Positions 7,566 to 17,988 of a stretch of 20,909 nt of DNA are shown piece after piece (the stretch's first letter is position 1; each line of letters opens with the position of its first letter). The position numbers and the translations under genes were made by a program. Source of the DNA: Suillus spraguei (lineage: Eukaryota; Basidiomycota; Agaricomycetes; Boletales; Suillaceae); NCBI GenBank assembly GCA_016800925.1, contig JABCPU010000939.1:1-20909 (forward strand). The letters are read 5' to 3'. The notes under the pieces are model-generated. The model searched no databases, was not told the DNA's origin, and saw only the letters and a list, made by a program, of their open reading frames with translations.

Positions 7566-10062
7566 CACAAACACTCACGACTGCACTACCTGTCCACATG
7601 GAAAGCTGAGCTGAAAAACTTGGTTCAACAAGCCCAAGAAGAAGTTGAGAATTGGTCGATACACGAGTCTATAGGCGACACTCAGGACATGGCTAAGAGT
7701 GGTGGTACCAACATGAGTGGGGCGCACCTCGCCGCGAGGTCTCCATCAAAAAGGAAAGGAAAAAGCCCCGAGCTTGAAGCGTGTTATGATGCACTGCGAC
7801 TTTGATTGCTTTTTCGTTTCCGTCGGCCTTCTGAGTCACCCTGAGTTGCGAGGCAAACCGGTTGTCGTTTGTCACTCACAAGGGAGCACAGGGGGTGCAT
7901 CGAGTACAAGCGAAATAGCCAGTTCAAGCTACATAGCCAGGTCATTTGGGATCAAGAATGGAATGAGGTATGCCACACGTATTTCTTTCATGTATTGAGC
8001 TATGAGTGATAGCTCTCTTCAACCTTCAGCAGGGACGTAGGTTGTGCCCTGATCTTATGACTATACCCTACGAGTTCGAGAAGTATGTATTTGTCTTTCC
8101 ATTCATTATACTCTATCCAATAAAAGATCAGATACAAACAGCTGTCGTTGCGTTTCTACACCATTTTGATGCGTCATGCGGATGATATCCAGGCTGTCTC
8201 CGTTGACGAAGCTTTGATTGAGGTCACCACGAGTGTTTCCCGGTGCGCTATTCGACCGTCTTCCTTAGCATTCGTGGATGATCTGGCAAGGTCCCTTGCA
8301 GAACAAATACGGTCAGAGGAACAGGTTGCGAAGGTTCTTCACATTGATGTGTCCGACATTACTTACTGACACAAGCTATAGTCAGCATTGGCATCGCGGA
8401 GAACATACAACTTGCTCGCATCGCGACACGCAAGGCCAAGCCTGCGGGATCATTTCACTTAAAATCAGAAGATATGGAACAGGTTCTCGCGCCGTTAGAT
8501 ATCGACGATCTCCACAGTTTCGGACATTCCACACGCCAGAAAGCGAACGAGAAACTCGGAGTCACAAATCTCGGCGAACTCGCTAAGAAAAGTAAAAACC
8601 GCACTGTGCGATGCGCTTGGCAAGACTACTGGCGAAACTTTGTACAATGTGATCTGTGGCATTGATGAACGAAAACTCGAGTCTGACAAACCGAGGAAGT
8701 CTGTCTTGTGTGATATCAACATGAGTTGCTGATAAGTAGTTTTGGTTGTGTACTTGCTGATCTCTGACTTTACCTAGTATGGAATACGTTTTGAGAACGA
8801 CGACCAAGCTAAGGCATTCATCCACCAGATGCTGAAGAAGTTTCCCGGAGATTGAATGCTATCAACATGTGTGGACGTTCTTTGACTTTGAAGATTATGA
8901 AACGCGATCCAAGTGCACCTGTTGAGCCACCTAAGGTATTCAGGAAGATGGGCTGTATTTAAATTGGGTGCTGATGAATGTTCACCGTTTAGTTCATGGG
9001 GCACGGCATCTGTGAGACATTCAGCAAGCAAACTCTGCTCAGTAGCACAAATGGTAGAGCTACAAGCGACCCAAAGGATATCGGCGAACACGCATGGTCA
9101 TTACTGGGTTCTTGGGGATTCGATCCGAAAGAGCTGCGCGGAATAGGCATTCAGATACAGAAGCTAGATACGCCGTCGCCACCTGACGGCACCGACCCTG
9201 GGCAAGTGAAGTTGCCCTTCCAAGCCAGAAGCAAGCTCCAAGACGAATGTACAAGATAATACTGAACAAGGCGCCATTCCAATGCCTATGATCATCACTG
9301 AACCCCCTTCGCCAGAAGATCCACTCCAGAATCAGGCCGGTCCATCACGTCCATTACCTACATTGGACCTCCCTTCTTTCTCTCAGGTCGACAAGGACGT
9401 CTTCGATGCGCTGCCAGATGATGTCAGGAAGGAACTAGAAGTCGAATATCAGCGTAGATCACGCTCACCAATGCCTCCGGAACAACCCTCTCATAACGTC
9501 CGACCGAAAATCATGGTCAAAGGCGTCAACGTCAAAAGAATCACTCAACAACTCGCACCGAAGAATAGGACGAGCGTATCCCCCCGTAAAAACACGCTCT
9601 TTGCAAAATGTGAAGTCCCATCATACATGCGTGTATCTGACACAGAGCTTCGCAAACTTGATATCGACCCAATGTGTTTGCTGCATTACCTGTGGATTTG
9701 CAGCGTGAGCAGGTGATCATGGCTCGACATGCGAGAAGTGGAAATCTCCTTCAAGAACGTAAGATCATCAAGGCTTCTAGTCGTGCGTCATCTGCGCCTT
9801 ATCGCAAGAAACCCCCTCCTTAGGCTAAGCACCCGGAGCCTCCTTTTTTTGAAGCAGCAGGGCAAACAGCCAGGGGAGAAATTGTACTTCACGGAAACTG
9901 GAGATGTTCAGACTATCATCGAGTCATGGGTCAAGGGATTCACAAAATATCCTCCGAAGCAAAAAGACGTCGACTACTTCAGCAAATTTTTAGTGCGGAA
10001 CGTGGAATTGGCTGATACAGGCATGGAGAAAACCATTGCTGTAATGAAGTGGTGGCTTATCC
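7566..10062 (+). pseudogene. REV1: REV1 Y-family DNA polymerase (deoxycytidyl transferase), 5'-truncated
   Basis: REV1 inserts dCMP opposite damaged or abasic sites and scaffolds translesion synthesis in the nucleus. Visible in order: SRLHYLSTWKAEL linker; palm start MMHCDFDCFFVSVGLL with the first catalytic Asp; GKPVVVCHSQG; ASSTSEIASSSYIARSFGIK; FYTILMRHADDIQAVSVDEA with the catalytic Asp-Glu; SIGIAENIQLARIATRKAKP; DIDDLHSFGHSTRQKANEKL; LTLKIMKRDPSAPVEPPK; two ubiquitin-binding motifs (FDALPDDVRKELE near 9400; FAALPVDLQREQ near 9680); and the C-terminal interaction domain (ESWVKGFTKYPPKQKDVDYF, DTGMEKTIAVMKWW). The N-terminal BRCT region is absent and the end after about 10052 is unclear. 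Frameshifts are inferred near 8032, 8381, 8600, 8840, 9250 and 9673, plus an in-frame TAG at 9821 and a dead splice donor at 8721. Introns are recognisable at about 7968-8032, 8083-8131, 8334-8381, 8721-8777 and 8936-8992. The identity is very secure; it is not functional. Confidence 0.93.
8721..8777 (+). other. REV1 intron with destroyed donor (AT instead of GT)
   Basis: The exon KSVLCDIN is followed by ATGAGTTGC and, after TTTACCTAG, the next exon begins YGIRFENDDQAKAF. The donor should be GTGAGT. A G-to-A change after C (CG to CA) fits deamination at a CpG on the other strand. Confidence 0.7.
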
Positions 10063-10166
10063 TTATATTTATCTTTTCTATGTTCTCTGGTCGTGCTTTT
10101 TGTAGATCATATCGATTGACCACCAACTTTTGCACTCTGATACCAAAATCTATTGGGACGCGTACA

Positions 10167-10950
10167 ATGACAACTGAAGTCTCAGATTCGCTCACTGCTG
10201 AAATTGCACAGGCAACAGGTGCACTGAACGATCTCCGACTACAAATACCGATCCGGCCAGTATAGACACTGTCAAGTAGAGACTTGGTGAATTGAAGAAT
10301 CAATGGCTGCGATGAATAGTGCAGGCGGGAGCAAGGATGCTGGGAAGAAGAAGGAACGACTACTCCTCAAAACTGCAAAGGTGTGTTCGAATGCGCACTG
10401 CAATCATACACTTCTGAGGGGTACTCAAGTAGGCTGCATAGGGCACACGCGATTACGGCGCAGCGGAGACGTTTTGCCGGTAGCATGTTGAGCGTATCGT
10501 TAAGGATGTATTTACGTCCTATGGTGGGAGCGCCCTCGACACACCTGTATTTGAACGCAAGGACGTGCTTGCTGGAAAGTACGGCGAGGACCAGAAATCA
10601 TTTTTGACTTGATGGACCAGGGGGGTGAGCAACTTGCTCTTCGGTACGATCACATCGTTCCCTTGGCACGGTATCTAGCTATGGCTGGTGCTACTGTCCA
10701 AGCGAAGATTTGGCAAGTTGGCAAGGTCTATAGGAGAGACAACCCTGTGATGTCAAAAGGCTGAATGCGCGAGTTCTCACGAGCAGTACGCGTTTTCTCA
10801 CTTTCCCTGGGGTATTTCGTATAATTTGTCACAGGATTTGGATATTACAGGTGCATAGGAACCCAATGATCCCAGATGCTGAGATTATCAGTCTACTATG
10901 CACTATCTTGACGAAATTGGATGTTGGAGGAATTTACAATCAAGGTAAGG
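10167..10950 (+). pseudogene. Histidyl-tRNA synthetase, N-terminal part only
   Basis: HisRS charges tRNA-His. The likely start ATG at 10167 opens a WHEP-like helical segment (SLTAEIAQATGALNDLRLQ). Then come [93 protein letters not shown] and [15 protein letters not shown], a class II core with the motif 2 region. In-frame TGA at 10762 stands where family members have the Arg of GRMREF, and a TAG replaces the Trp expected near 10855. Several frameshifts fall between 10260 and 10610. Introns at 10381 onward (GTGTGT donor, end uncertain) and 10786-10834. Homology runs through MIPDAEIISLLCTILTKLDV and EFTIK to a GTAAGG intron donor at 10945, after which SEC23 sequence follows at once. The rest of the catalytic core and the anticodon-binding domain are missing. 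Confidence 0.9.
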
Positions 10951-11688
<738 letters not shown>

Positions 11689-11689
11689 A

Positions 11690-11880
11690 GGATTTCTGTA
11701 AATGGGTTAGGTATAAAACGTGGTTTGGTTACCCCTAAGGGCCATAAAAACAACTTCATATTCAAGTAGGTCATCAAAACCTTCATATATAATCTACCTT
11801 AAGCCCTACAAAACAGTAATAAATAGTCTAAATACAATATTATAACCAACACATAGAGCACTGAGCAACCAGAAAATACT
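11690..11880. other. AT-rich stretch without gene
   Basis: After the SEC23 fragment breaks off, the DNA turns AT-rich. The only notable items are a short CCCCTAAGGG palindrome at about 11732 and repeated CTTCATAT. No coding frame with recognisable content was found. Confidence 0.5.
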
Positions 11881-12032
11881 CATAGCATGAGTATATCAAG
11901 CCAAGTTAATAAACCAACCATGTATTACAGAGTTTATTTATGTGAAGTATATACATGTATATACTTCATACATAAATAAAGTCTTTATTACATGGTTGGT
12001 TTATTAACTTAGCTTGATATACTCATGCTATG
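11881..12032. mobile_element. 152-bp near-perfect palindrome, foldback or MITE-like
   Basis: The left arm begins CATAGCATGAGTATATCAAG; the right arm is its reverse complement and ends CTATG at 12032. Arms of about 75 bp differ at about four positions plus one 2-nt indel. The centre (11944-11967) is a perfect 24-bp palindrome, so there is almost no loop. Length, AT content and lack of coding suit a foldback/MITE-type element. No clear target-site duplication was found beside it. The transcript would form a long hairpin. Confidence 0.75.
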
Positions 12033-12062
12033 AATCAATATGTGGATATACACCGCATATAA

Positions 12063-12193
12063 AACAGTAGTGAAAGTGGTACACATTATGGTACGCCCAT
12101 AATTATAATGTAGCAAGTATACTATATATAATTGTATGTATAACCCGCCCTCACAACAGTAGTGAGTGTGGTGATAGGTACATAATATGGTAT
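12063..12193. repeat. Two diverged direct repeats
   Basis: AACAGTAGTGAAAGTGGTAC..ATTATGGTA at 12063-12094 recurs as AACAGTAGTGAGTGTGGTGA..AATATGGTA at 12155-12193, about 92 bp apart, in AT-rich DNA between the palindrome and the next gene. The unit's role is unknown. Confidence 0.5.
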
Positions 12194-13137
12194 ATAAACA
12201 AATCAAATGTGATTAAAATGTAATAAAATTAATTACGTGATCAGGTCAGGTGACCTTCGCGGATACTCAATGTATTTGCAAACCAAGGGCAGCCGTCAGG
12301 CCGGGTGAGGAAGGAAGGGCGTAGGGCAGAGGGCATATTTCAATCTGAGTTGTAGGACATCAGATAATGAGACGAACCTTGTTTCGTTGATACAATCATC
12401 ATCATCAATCACTATATACATTAACAATGCCTCCCAAGGGTAGAAGATCTGGTGGAAAGAAGACCGGAACATCAGCGGTGAGTCGAATTCTAAGGAAGAT
12501 GAGAAGACATACTGAAATGAAATGTTAAACACTTATCAGGTGGGATCAGTAGCCAACCTTCAATTGGATACAAGACCTGTGAGAGCAGAAGTGCCTGAGA
12601 ATGACTTGGGGAAAGAGACGCAAAGATTGGATACCTTGGTTGCTAAATGTAAGGCTGGCATTGCATGGCTGAATATCTTGACGTTTGCCCACCAATTTAA
12701 ATTCAGCATTTACAATGATCGTCCTGAGAACGAAACAGAGACAAAAAAATTAATATCAGCATTCAAAACGAAAGGAATCGTGCCAATGAAAGACGTTACT
12801 GCGATCCCCATCATCATCTCCAAGAAGTGCATTGGAAACTGCCATGCTCTTGCGAGCGACTTCTCGGATCCTGATGTAGTACCAGAACTGAAGATTAGCA
12901 ACCAAGACATCATTGTTGTTGCGTCGGGACAACATCGATTGTCAGCTCTATGAAAGTACCATCGCAGTCTGCAAGACGAAAAGACATCGTTAACAAAGAA
13001 GATTGAGAGGATAAAGGGATTGAAGCACACTACCGAGGACCATAAGGTAGAGTACGACAACTGTCGGCAACAACTGTCGACAGTCCTTGGAACGCTCATG
13101 GACCTGGGCAAATGGGGCATCATCGTGTACGATAGCA

Positions 13138-13239
13138 GTGAGTGTCCTTTTCCATGCATAGAACAGTTGTGAACGCATCCTAGAGTCGTATACGACTCTA
13201 GGTATAACAGAAGTAAGATACTGACATACCGTGTAACAG
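13138..13239 (+). other. Intron 2 of the SGQHR gene, carrying a perfect palindrome
   Basis: GTGAGT donor and GTAACAG acceptor, 102 nt, about twice as long as most introns here. It contains a perfect 24-bp palindrome at 13179-13202 (CCTAGAGTCGTA and its exact complement), which may be what lengthened it. Confidence 0.75.
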
Positions 13240-15170
13240 ACAAACTGCTGGCCAAAGGAGACAGGTTAGCAAACCACCTAAGCAGCAACAGTACCCTACA
13301 CAAGTACAAGCAAACGGAAGAGGAAGTCCTGGTCACTGTCTTGAAGGATATATGGGCAGCTTACCTGAAGGCTGCCCCCAATGAACGGGATGAATTAGCA
13401 CATTCAATGCTTATAGACGTGCGGACAGAGAAAGACAAGAACGCACATCTACAAAAGGTCTTGCATGAGACGGGGCTTTGCTATACACTTTTTAGGCATC
13501 TCCTGCAATTGGGATCTCACTATCAAAGGCGACGCGAATTCTCTGTGACATGGCTCTCGAAATCCATTGACATTTGCATGGGCGTAAGTACACATCATTG
13601 AGTGGCGAGTATTGAAGACACTGACCATATCTGAAGGTATATGTTGTCTTGATGGAAAGTCGCTGCCTGACACTACACATACTCGCATGTCAAGATTCAT
13701 TTCCTTCATACGGTGAAATCACTCACTTGCTCAACAAGGCAGAAAGGGGAGTTGTCCCAGCATGCGAGAAACTCGCAAGCTTGCGAGAATTATTGACAGA
13801 CATTCCAAGTATCGAGGAGGTGGATATCTTGATCTGGGCAGATGTGATGCCTAAAATCAATAAGCACACAGAATCTGCATTTCATGGGGTCAAGAATACT
13901 TTGCTGACGATGTCCCCCACATATGTTGAAGCCCTCAGCAAGTATCGCTCTAACGTCATATTTACCTTGCGAAGCGTATGGTCACTGGCTGACAAAAAGC
14001 CCAATGAGATTGAGGAAAATGCCATCCTCAAGCATCTAGACAGCATCACCGCTCACCTTGAGCTCCATCTCGCTCCAGAAGAGGATTCTAACCATGTACC
14101 CGAGCCCTTGTTGACGGGGTGGATGTTGGACTACATTTGGAGCAGTCTAACGAAGATTCAATTAGCGATTGCGGAGGTAAGCTCACACATACATTCACAG
14201 ATATATATCTCAATATTTACTTGAACAACAGATCAGTAGATGGTTTGAGCCCCTACTTGATTACTGGCGCATTTTGCATGGCAAAATGCACACTATGGAC
14301 AACTGGTCTGCTGTGATGTTATGCAATGTGCATGCGGAACCAAGGCTTCAGTCATGCGTTGTGGCCGTTCAGGTGAGCAGTAATAGATTAGACTTGATTG
14401 ACGTACTGAACGGACTGAATATACAGATCGTCGACTACATATGAAGGTACAGGAACAACATGGTCCTGCAACTCAACAATGCAATGTTGAGAATCGCACA
14501 GACCATGGACCCTCGCCTACATGACAAAAAATCTTTTGAAGCAGCCATCGGCCTCATGCAAAGCACTGAGATGGTGTTGTGCAACCAGCTGATGGGTCTA
14601 GTTCAGGCGAGGAGGCAAAAGGGAGTCATAGAACCAAAGGACTTATCTGGTGAGTCCATGGCCATCGTTGGCACGTTAGCGTTGCATGTCACCTCGTGGG
14701 ACTGGACGAGCTCGAAGACGAAGAACTATGTACAAGACTCCATGCCTTGCGTTCAAGCAATCATAATGGAACGTGTGTATGCCGAGCAATACCGTCCCCA
14801 GCTGTTGGCGGACCCTACCATTGGCGCATTATGACGGGTTTTCAAGCTGGAACTCACCGAAGCTGTCCGGCCTAAGCAGACACTCACAAGTAACAGGAAG
14901 CTCGTCACGGTAAAAGAATGGAAATGGCATGACGGACTTACTCTCGACAAAGCTTTGGACGACCCAACTGATGTCATCTGCGACATGCATGATGAGTTCA
15001 TTCAGGTGCAGCGTCACTCTGAGGAGCGTCTTGCCTCAGAGATTGCAGACCTGGCAGCTCTGCAGAAGCTCATCAATATGATTAGCAACATGCCAGGAGC
15101 GAAGGCATCATGTGTCCCCAACTCTGATATGTCGGCAGATCTTGCTAGACCCCTCGCTGATCTCATGCAA

Positions 15171-15272
15171 GTCAGTGGCCGCTTTCACAACTGTAGTGAG
15201 CGCATCTCCCATTCATTTTATCCCAATTACCATTCATTATCATATCTACACCTGACTTGTCATATTTATTAG
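15171..15272 (+). other. Intron 6 of the SGQHR gene
   Basis: GTCAGT donor, pyrimidine-rich interior and TTATTAG acceptor, 102 nt. It joins DLMQ to GFYINMSRQWNRLL in frame. Confidence 0.7.
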
Positions 15273-15467
15273 GGATTCTACATCAACATGTCTCGTCAAT
15301 GGAACCGCTTGTTAGCAGACAACCCAGAGCTTGCTTTCAACATGTCGAAGGACACAACTGTTCTCCCTGTCATTCTTCCACCATCTCTTCATGATTCGCA
15401 TACGACGGTGAGTTTTCTATTTGCACATATATATATTGAAATGTAGGTCTTCTTGCGATATAATTAG

Positions 15468-15480
15468 GAGCGAAGCTCCA
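15468..15480. other. Short perfect hairpin GGAGC-GAA-GCTCC
   Basis: A 5-bp stem with GAA loop stands exactly where the truncated SGQHR gene gives way to the purine-rich repeat. It could mark the end of an inserted element; nothing else supports that. Confidence 0.4.
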
Positions 15481-16300
15481 GGGGGAAAGATGACCCACAG
15501 GAGGTCAAGGATAGGGTAGGACAGGACCGGAGATAGAAGGTCCAGAGGATGAGGAGTAGAGGAACAGAGAAGGGGAGCTCCATGGATCTGGGGGGAAGTG
15601 TTGCCCTACTATAGAGGAGTAGGTCCAGAGATCATGTAAAGAGGGTACAGGCTACTACAGACAAAGTCCAGAGTAGAGACAAACAGAGGAAGACTACCAA
15701 AGGTAGAGCTGGAGGTGAACAGGGATAAAGATAGGAAAGCATAATATAACAAAGGGTCAAATGTTTGGCCTAGGGAAAAGTGCGAGTTTATATACTATAG
15801 GGAACATAGGTATGGATCAGTAAGCAAAGTCCAAGGCTATGTATGTACCATGCAGGAACACATTAGTTAGTTCAACAGAACATAAGTATATGAACTCAGA
15901 GATGAGGTATGTACAGAATAGATTATCCAGATGGAATTGAGAGCCGGAGACAAGGACATACCCTAAGATATAAGAGGAGAGAAAGTCCAGACATAATAAT
16001 GGGTGAGAAAGTCCAGACATAATAATGGGTGAGACTGTGCTCAGAGTGGACTAGGAAGTGTGTAAGGCGAGCAGGCTAGCTGCGGAGGTCCAGAGTTATG
16101 GAGATCAGGGCCAGAGATCATAGTGGAGATGGGGTGTGAAATATGGTATGTGACACATGTACAAACTATGCACCAAATAGAGCTATGTGGACAAGGCAAG
16201 GACATGGAAGGACATTGATTCATGGAATGTGGACCAGCAGGTCAGTATGGTCTGCAGTAAGTGTGTGATGCTGGCGTCTCGTGCTAAAGGGGCAAGATGG
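15481..16300. repeat. Purine-rich degenerate GTCCAGAG repeat region
   Basis: The motif (G)GTCCAGA(G) or a close variant recurs irregularly, for example near 15538, 15610, 15665, 15984, 16010, 16087 and 16108, in GGAG/GAAG-rich sequence. A 26-bp unit GAGAAAGTCCAGACATAATA.. is exactly duplicated in tandem at 15979-16004 and 16005-16030. No coding frame looks real here. Confidence 0.65.
15979..16030. repeat. Exact 26-bp tandem duplication
   Basis: Two identical 26-bp units, 15979-16004 and 16005-16030, starting GAGAAAGTCCAGACATAATA. They are identical, so the duplication is recent. Confidence 0.9.
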
Positions 16301-16309
16301 CCATAGACT

Positions 16310-17207
16310 TTAGATGTGTGTCAAAAGATAGGGTTTCAAGATCAGCACCAAAATGTTTGTCACACTAGGAGTTAAGCCAACATTTTCAGAGCTGTGTTTG
16401 AACCACTCTTGATTGATTTGCCAATTGCCATCAACCTTTACACTATTTTTGAGGCTTGGAGTGAGCAAATCAGTAGCTGCCCAAAATTTCTTCTGTAGGT
16501 ACCATTTGACACCCAATTGACAAAACTAAGTAAAAGTGGTGTATATTGTTGTGATGAGCAAACTCACGCTGAGCTCAAAATGGCATATTTTTATATAGGA
16601 GTCAACCAGCAATCATTATCCTTAACCTTTGGCTTCACCGTCCTATGTTGTACCACTTTACCATGCATTTACCCCTATCTAACGGTATCGTTCCACACTC
16701 TGAAAGCCTCGTTGCAGCTTAGCGGCTGTACTACGGCAACTAACCCATAAAGCAGTGATCTTCGGGAATCTCCATGAATCCATTAGGCATCCTCAAGCAA
16801 GATTTACCATCCATCCAATGTCCATCCAGTCTTGCTGGTACATTATGTTTTGTAAACTGTAGTGCAGTCTCATTACATATCTGCTGCATGTTTATCCTAT
16901 CACTTCTGTCTCTGTAGCTATTCTTTCATATAAAATTCCTAGGTACCTGTACTCTTTGCTAACTTCCCTCCTATAGTACACATGGTACTTGGGAATAGTC
17001 ACCACTACTGTCTCTAATGGAATAAAGTCTTCTACTGAAGTCACTGTCTCTAAAAATTGCTTTACCGCTTGATGCACCACCGCTCTTTACCACTTTCCTG
17101 CACTTGACCGCTTGTGCTAACGCTTTCCCACGCTTCACACTACTTGACTGCTTGTTTACCAGAGAAGTTCCCACGCTATACCGCAGTTTTACTGTTAATG
17201 CTACCAC
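16310..17207 (-). pseudogene. Possible decayed protein-coding remnant, unrecognised
   Basis: Several minus-strand open pieces follow one another: 17207-16971 (Lys/Ser-rich), 17080-16892 (TIPKYHVYYRREVSKEYRYL), a reading near 16890-16750 in another frame (MQQICNETALQFTKHNVPAR, then LDGHWMDGKSCLRMPNGFME) and 16516-16310 (VKWYLQKKFWAATDLLTPSL). Their amino-acid make-up looks protein-like and they share one strand. They may come from one frameshifted gene or transposon, but I recognise no domain and found no firm intron set. Confidence 0.3.
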
Positions 17208-17988
17208 TTGTCTACTGCATTCCCATGCTTACTGCTAATTTTACTGCTAGTTTCTCACGAACTGGAGGTCACTGCTAGCATCTTGCTACCTCCAACGGCA
17301 TTCTTGCACCTCAGGTTGGGTATTATTGGACTATACTTACTAGCATTCCCTTTAGGGTCGAGTGTTCTTGCCTTTGCAAGTGAAGCAGACTAGGTAGAGC
17401 GCAAGACTCGCATACTAGCTTAGGCTGTGGTTCATCTACAGCCCAGGCTAGATTGTATCTTGACACCTCGCTCAGCTGCTATCCAAAGGAAGGATGAGGG
17501 AATGAAGGGAAAATTACATGACAAGGGTCCATTATATGATAAGAAAAATGAGCCCACTAAGACACTATGAGGCTTGCTTGAGAAATCCCTAACCTCTCCA
17601 CTATTACATGTGCACCTGAGTGCCTTCAAGGTGTGCTTAAGCATGAGAAAGATGCAGTGAGGTGCACACTTCACCAAAGGTGTGAACTCATCAAGTTTTG
17701 TCACCAATATCCATTGAGTAACAATGTATATTACACACCTGGGTTGTGTTGGTCAGGGCATCTGGAAGGTACCATGTGATGATGGCACCAGATACATTGA
17801 GAATTGTGGTGGGTATGTCAACCAACTTTACTTTGTTCTCTCATGGCCAGGAGGACATCTCTCAAGCAACTTCTCCTCTTTCTCATCATTATGCCCAGTG
17901 TCCATTGGGGAGATCAATTTGCTATATGTAGGAAGACCAACTGGGAAACTGTTAGGGTATATCTTTTTTGGTAAGGTTTATGAGTGCT
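17208..17988. other. Unidentified stretch, no supported gene
   Basis: Both strands give only short open frames. The plus frame 17724-18044 (MYITHLGCVGQGIWKVPCDD at its start) is the longest, but its end runs into the tandem repeat and no family is recognised. At 17070-17290 the sequence has recurrent ACTGCT/CGCTT words typical of diffuse low complexity. Confidence 0.4.

Larger units (their letters stand above)
6452..7609 (+). pseudogene. PP2C-type Ser/Thr phosphatase, 3'-truncated and fused to REV1 sequence
   Basis: PP2C (PPM) enzymes are metal-dependent phosphatases of phospho-Ser/Thr. Four exons splice into one uninterrupted 327-residue frame: 6452-6764, 6825-7205, 7260-7424 and 7485-7609. 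Seen in order are ALNFQPCAETPSQDRYAIQQ, the metal-binding VFDGH block (rebuilt exactly across the first intron), ARLCLYGTTALVALVDP, LWLANLGDCQG, then HPGEPECIVD, RVLGAIAPFRCLGDTPFKQP and RRILYNLYPGQHN. The third intron has a GC donor. Homology stops at about 7567. The last 14 or so residues are REV1 DNA read in the wrong frame, ending at TGA 7607. The C-terminal part with the later metal-binding Asp motifs is missing, so activity is not expected. The exons carry no premature stop or frameshift, unlike the following three fragments. Sequence upstream to about 6340 may hold more of the 5' end in other frames. Confidence 0.85.
12427..15407 (+). pseudogene. Seven-exon gene with SGQHR (ParB/DGQHR-like) motif, three in-frame TGAs, 3'-truncated
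   Basis: Exons 12427-12477, 12540-13137, 13240-13583, 13637-14176, 14232-14372, 14427-15170 and 15273-15407 splice to exactly 851 codons in one frame. All six introns between them have good GT..AG ends. The start MPPKGRRSGGKKTG is basic. Residues 146-154 read SGQHRLSAL, resembling the nucleotide-binding motif of ParB/Srx and DGQHR (DndB-like) proteins. A charged, probably coiled-coil stretch (about 156-205) follows, then long helical regions. TGA occurs at codons 155 (12951), 564 (14442) and 694 (14832); there is no TAA, TAG or frameshift. A GTGAGT donor at 15408 shows the gene continued, but a purine-rich repeat follows, so the 3' end is lost. I do not recognise the family beyond the motif; it is probably one of the multicopy orphan families of mushrooms. 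A recently silenced copy is the simplest reading. Confidence 0.7.

Noticed and set aside
10118..10134. GACCACCAACTT word shared with the transposon module A
   Set aside because: Only 12 bases match and the flanks differ, so chance cannot be excluded.
11690..11760. Helitron 3' end near CCCCTAAGGG or CTAGCATTATATAG
   Set aside because: Short palindromes are present but no CTRR end at proper spacing from a stable GC-rich hairpin could be placed with confidence.
12710..13336. A 208-codon minus-strand open frame, the longest single open frame in the window
   Set aside because: It is antisense to exons and an intron of the SGQHR gene, whose plus-strand reading carries conserved-looking motifs and matching splice sites.
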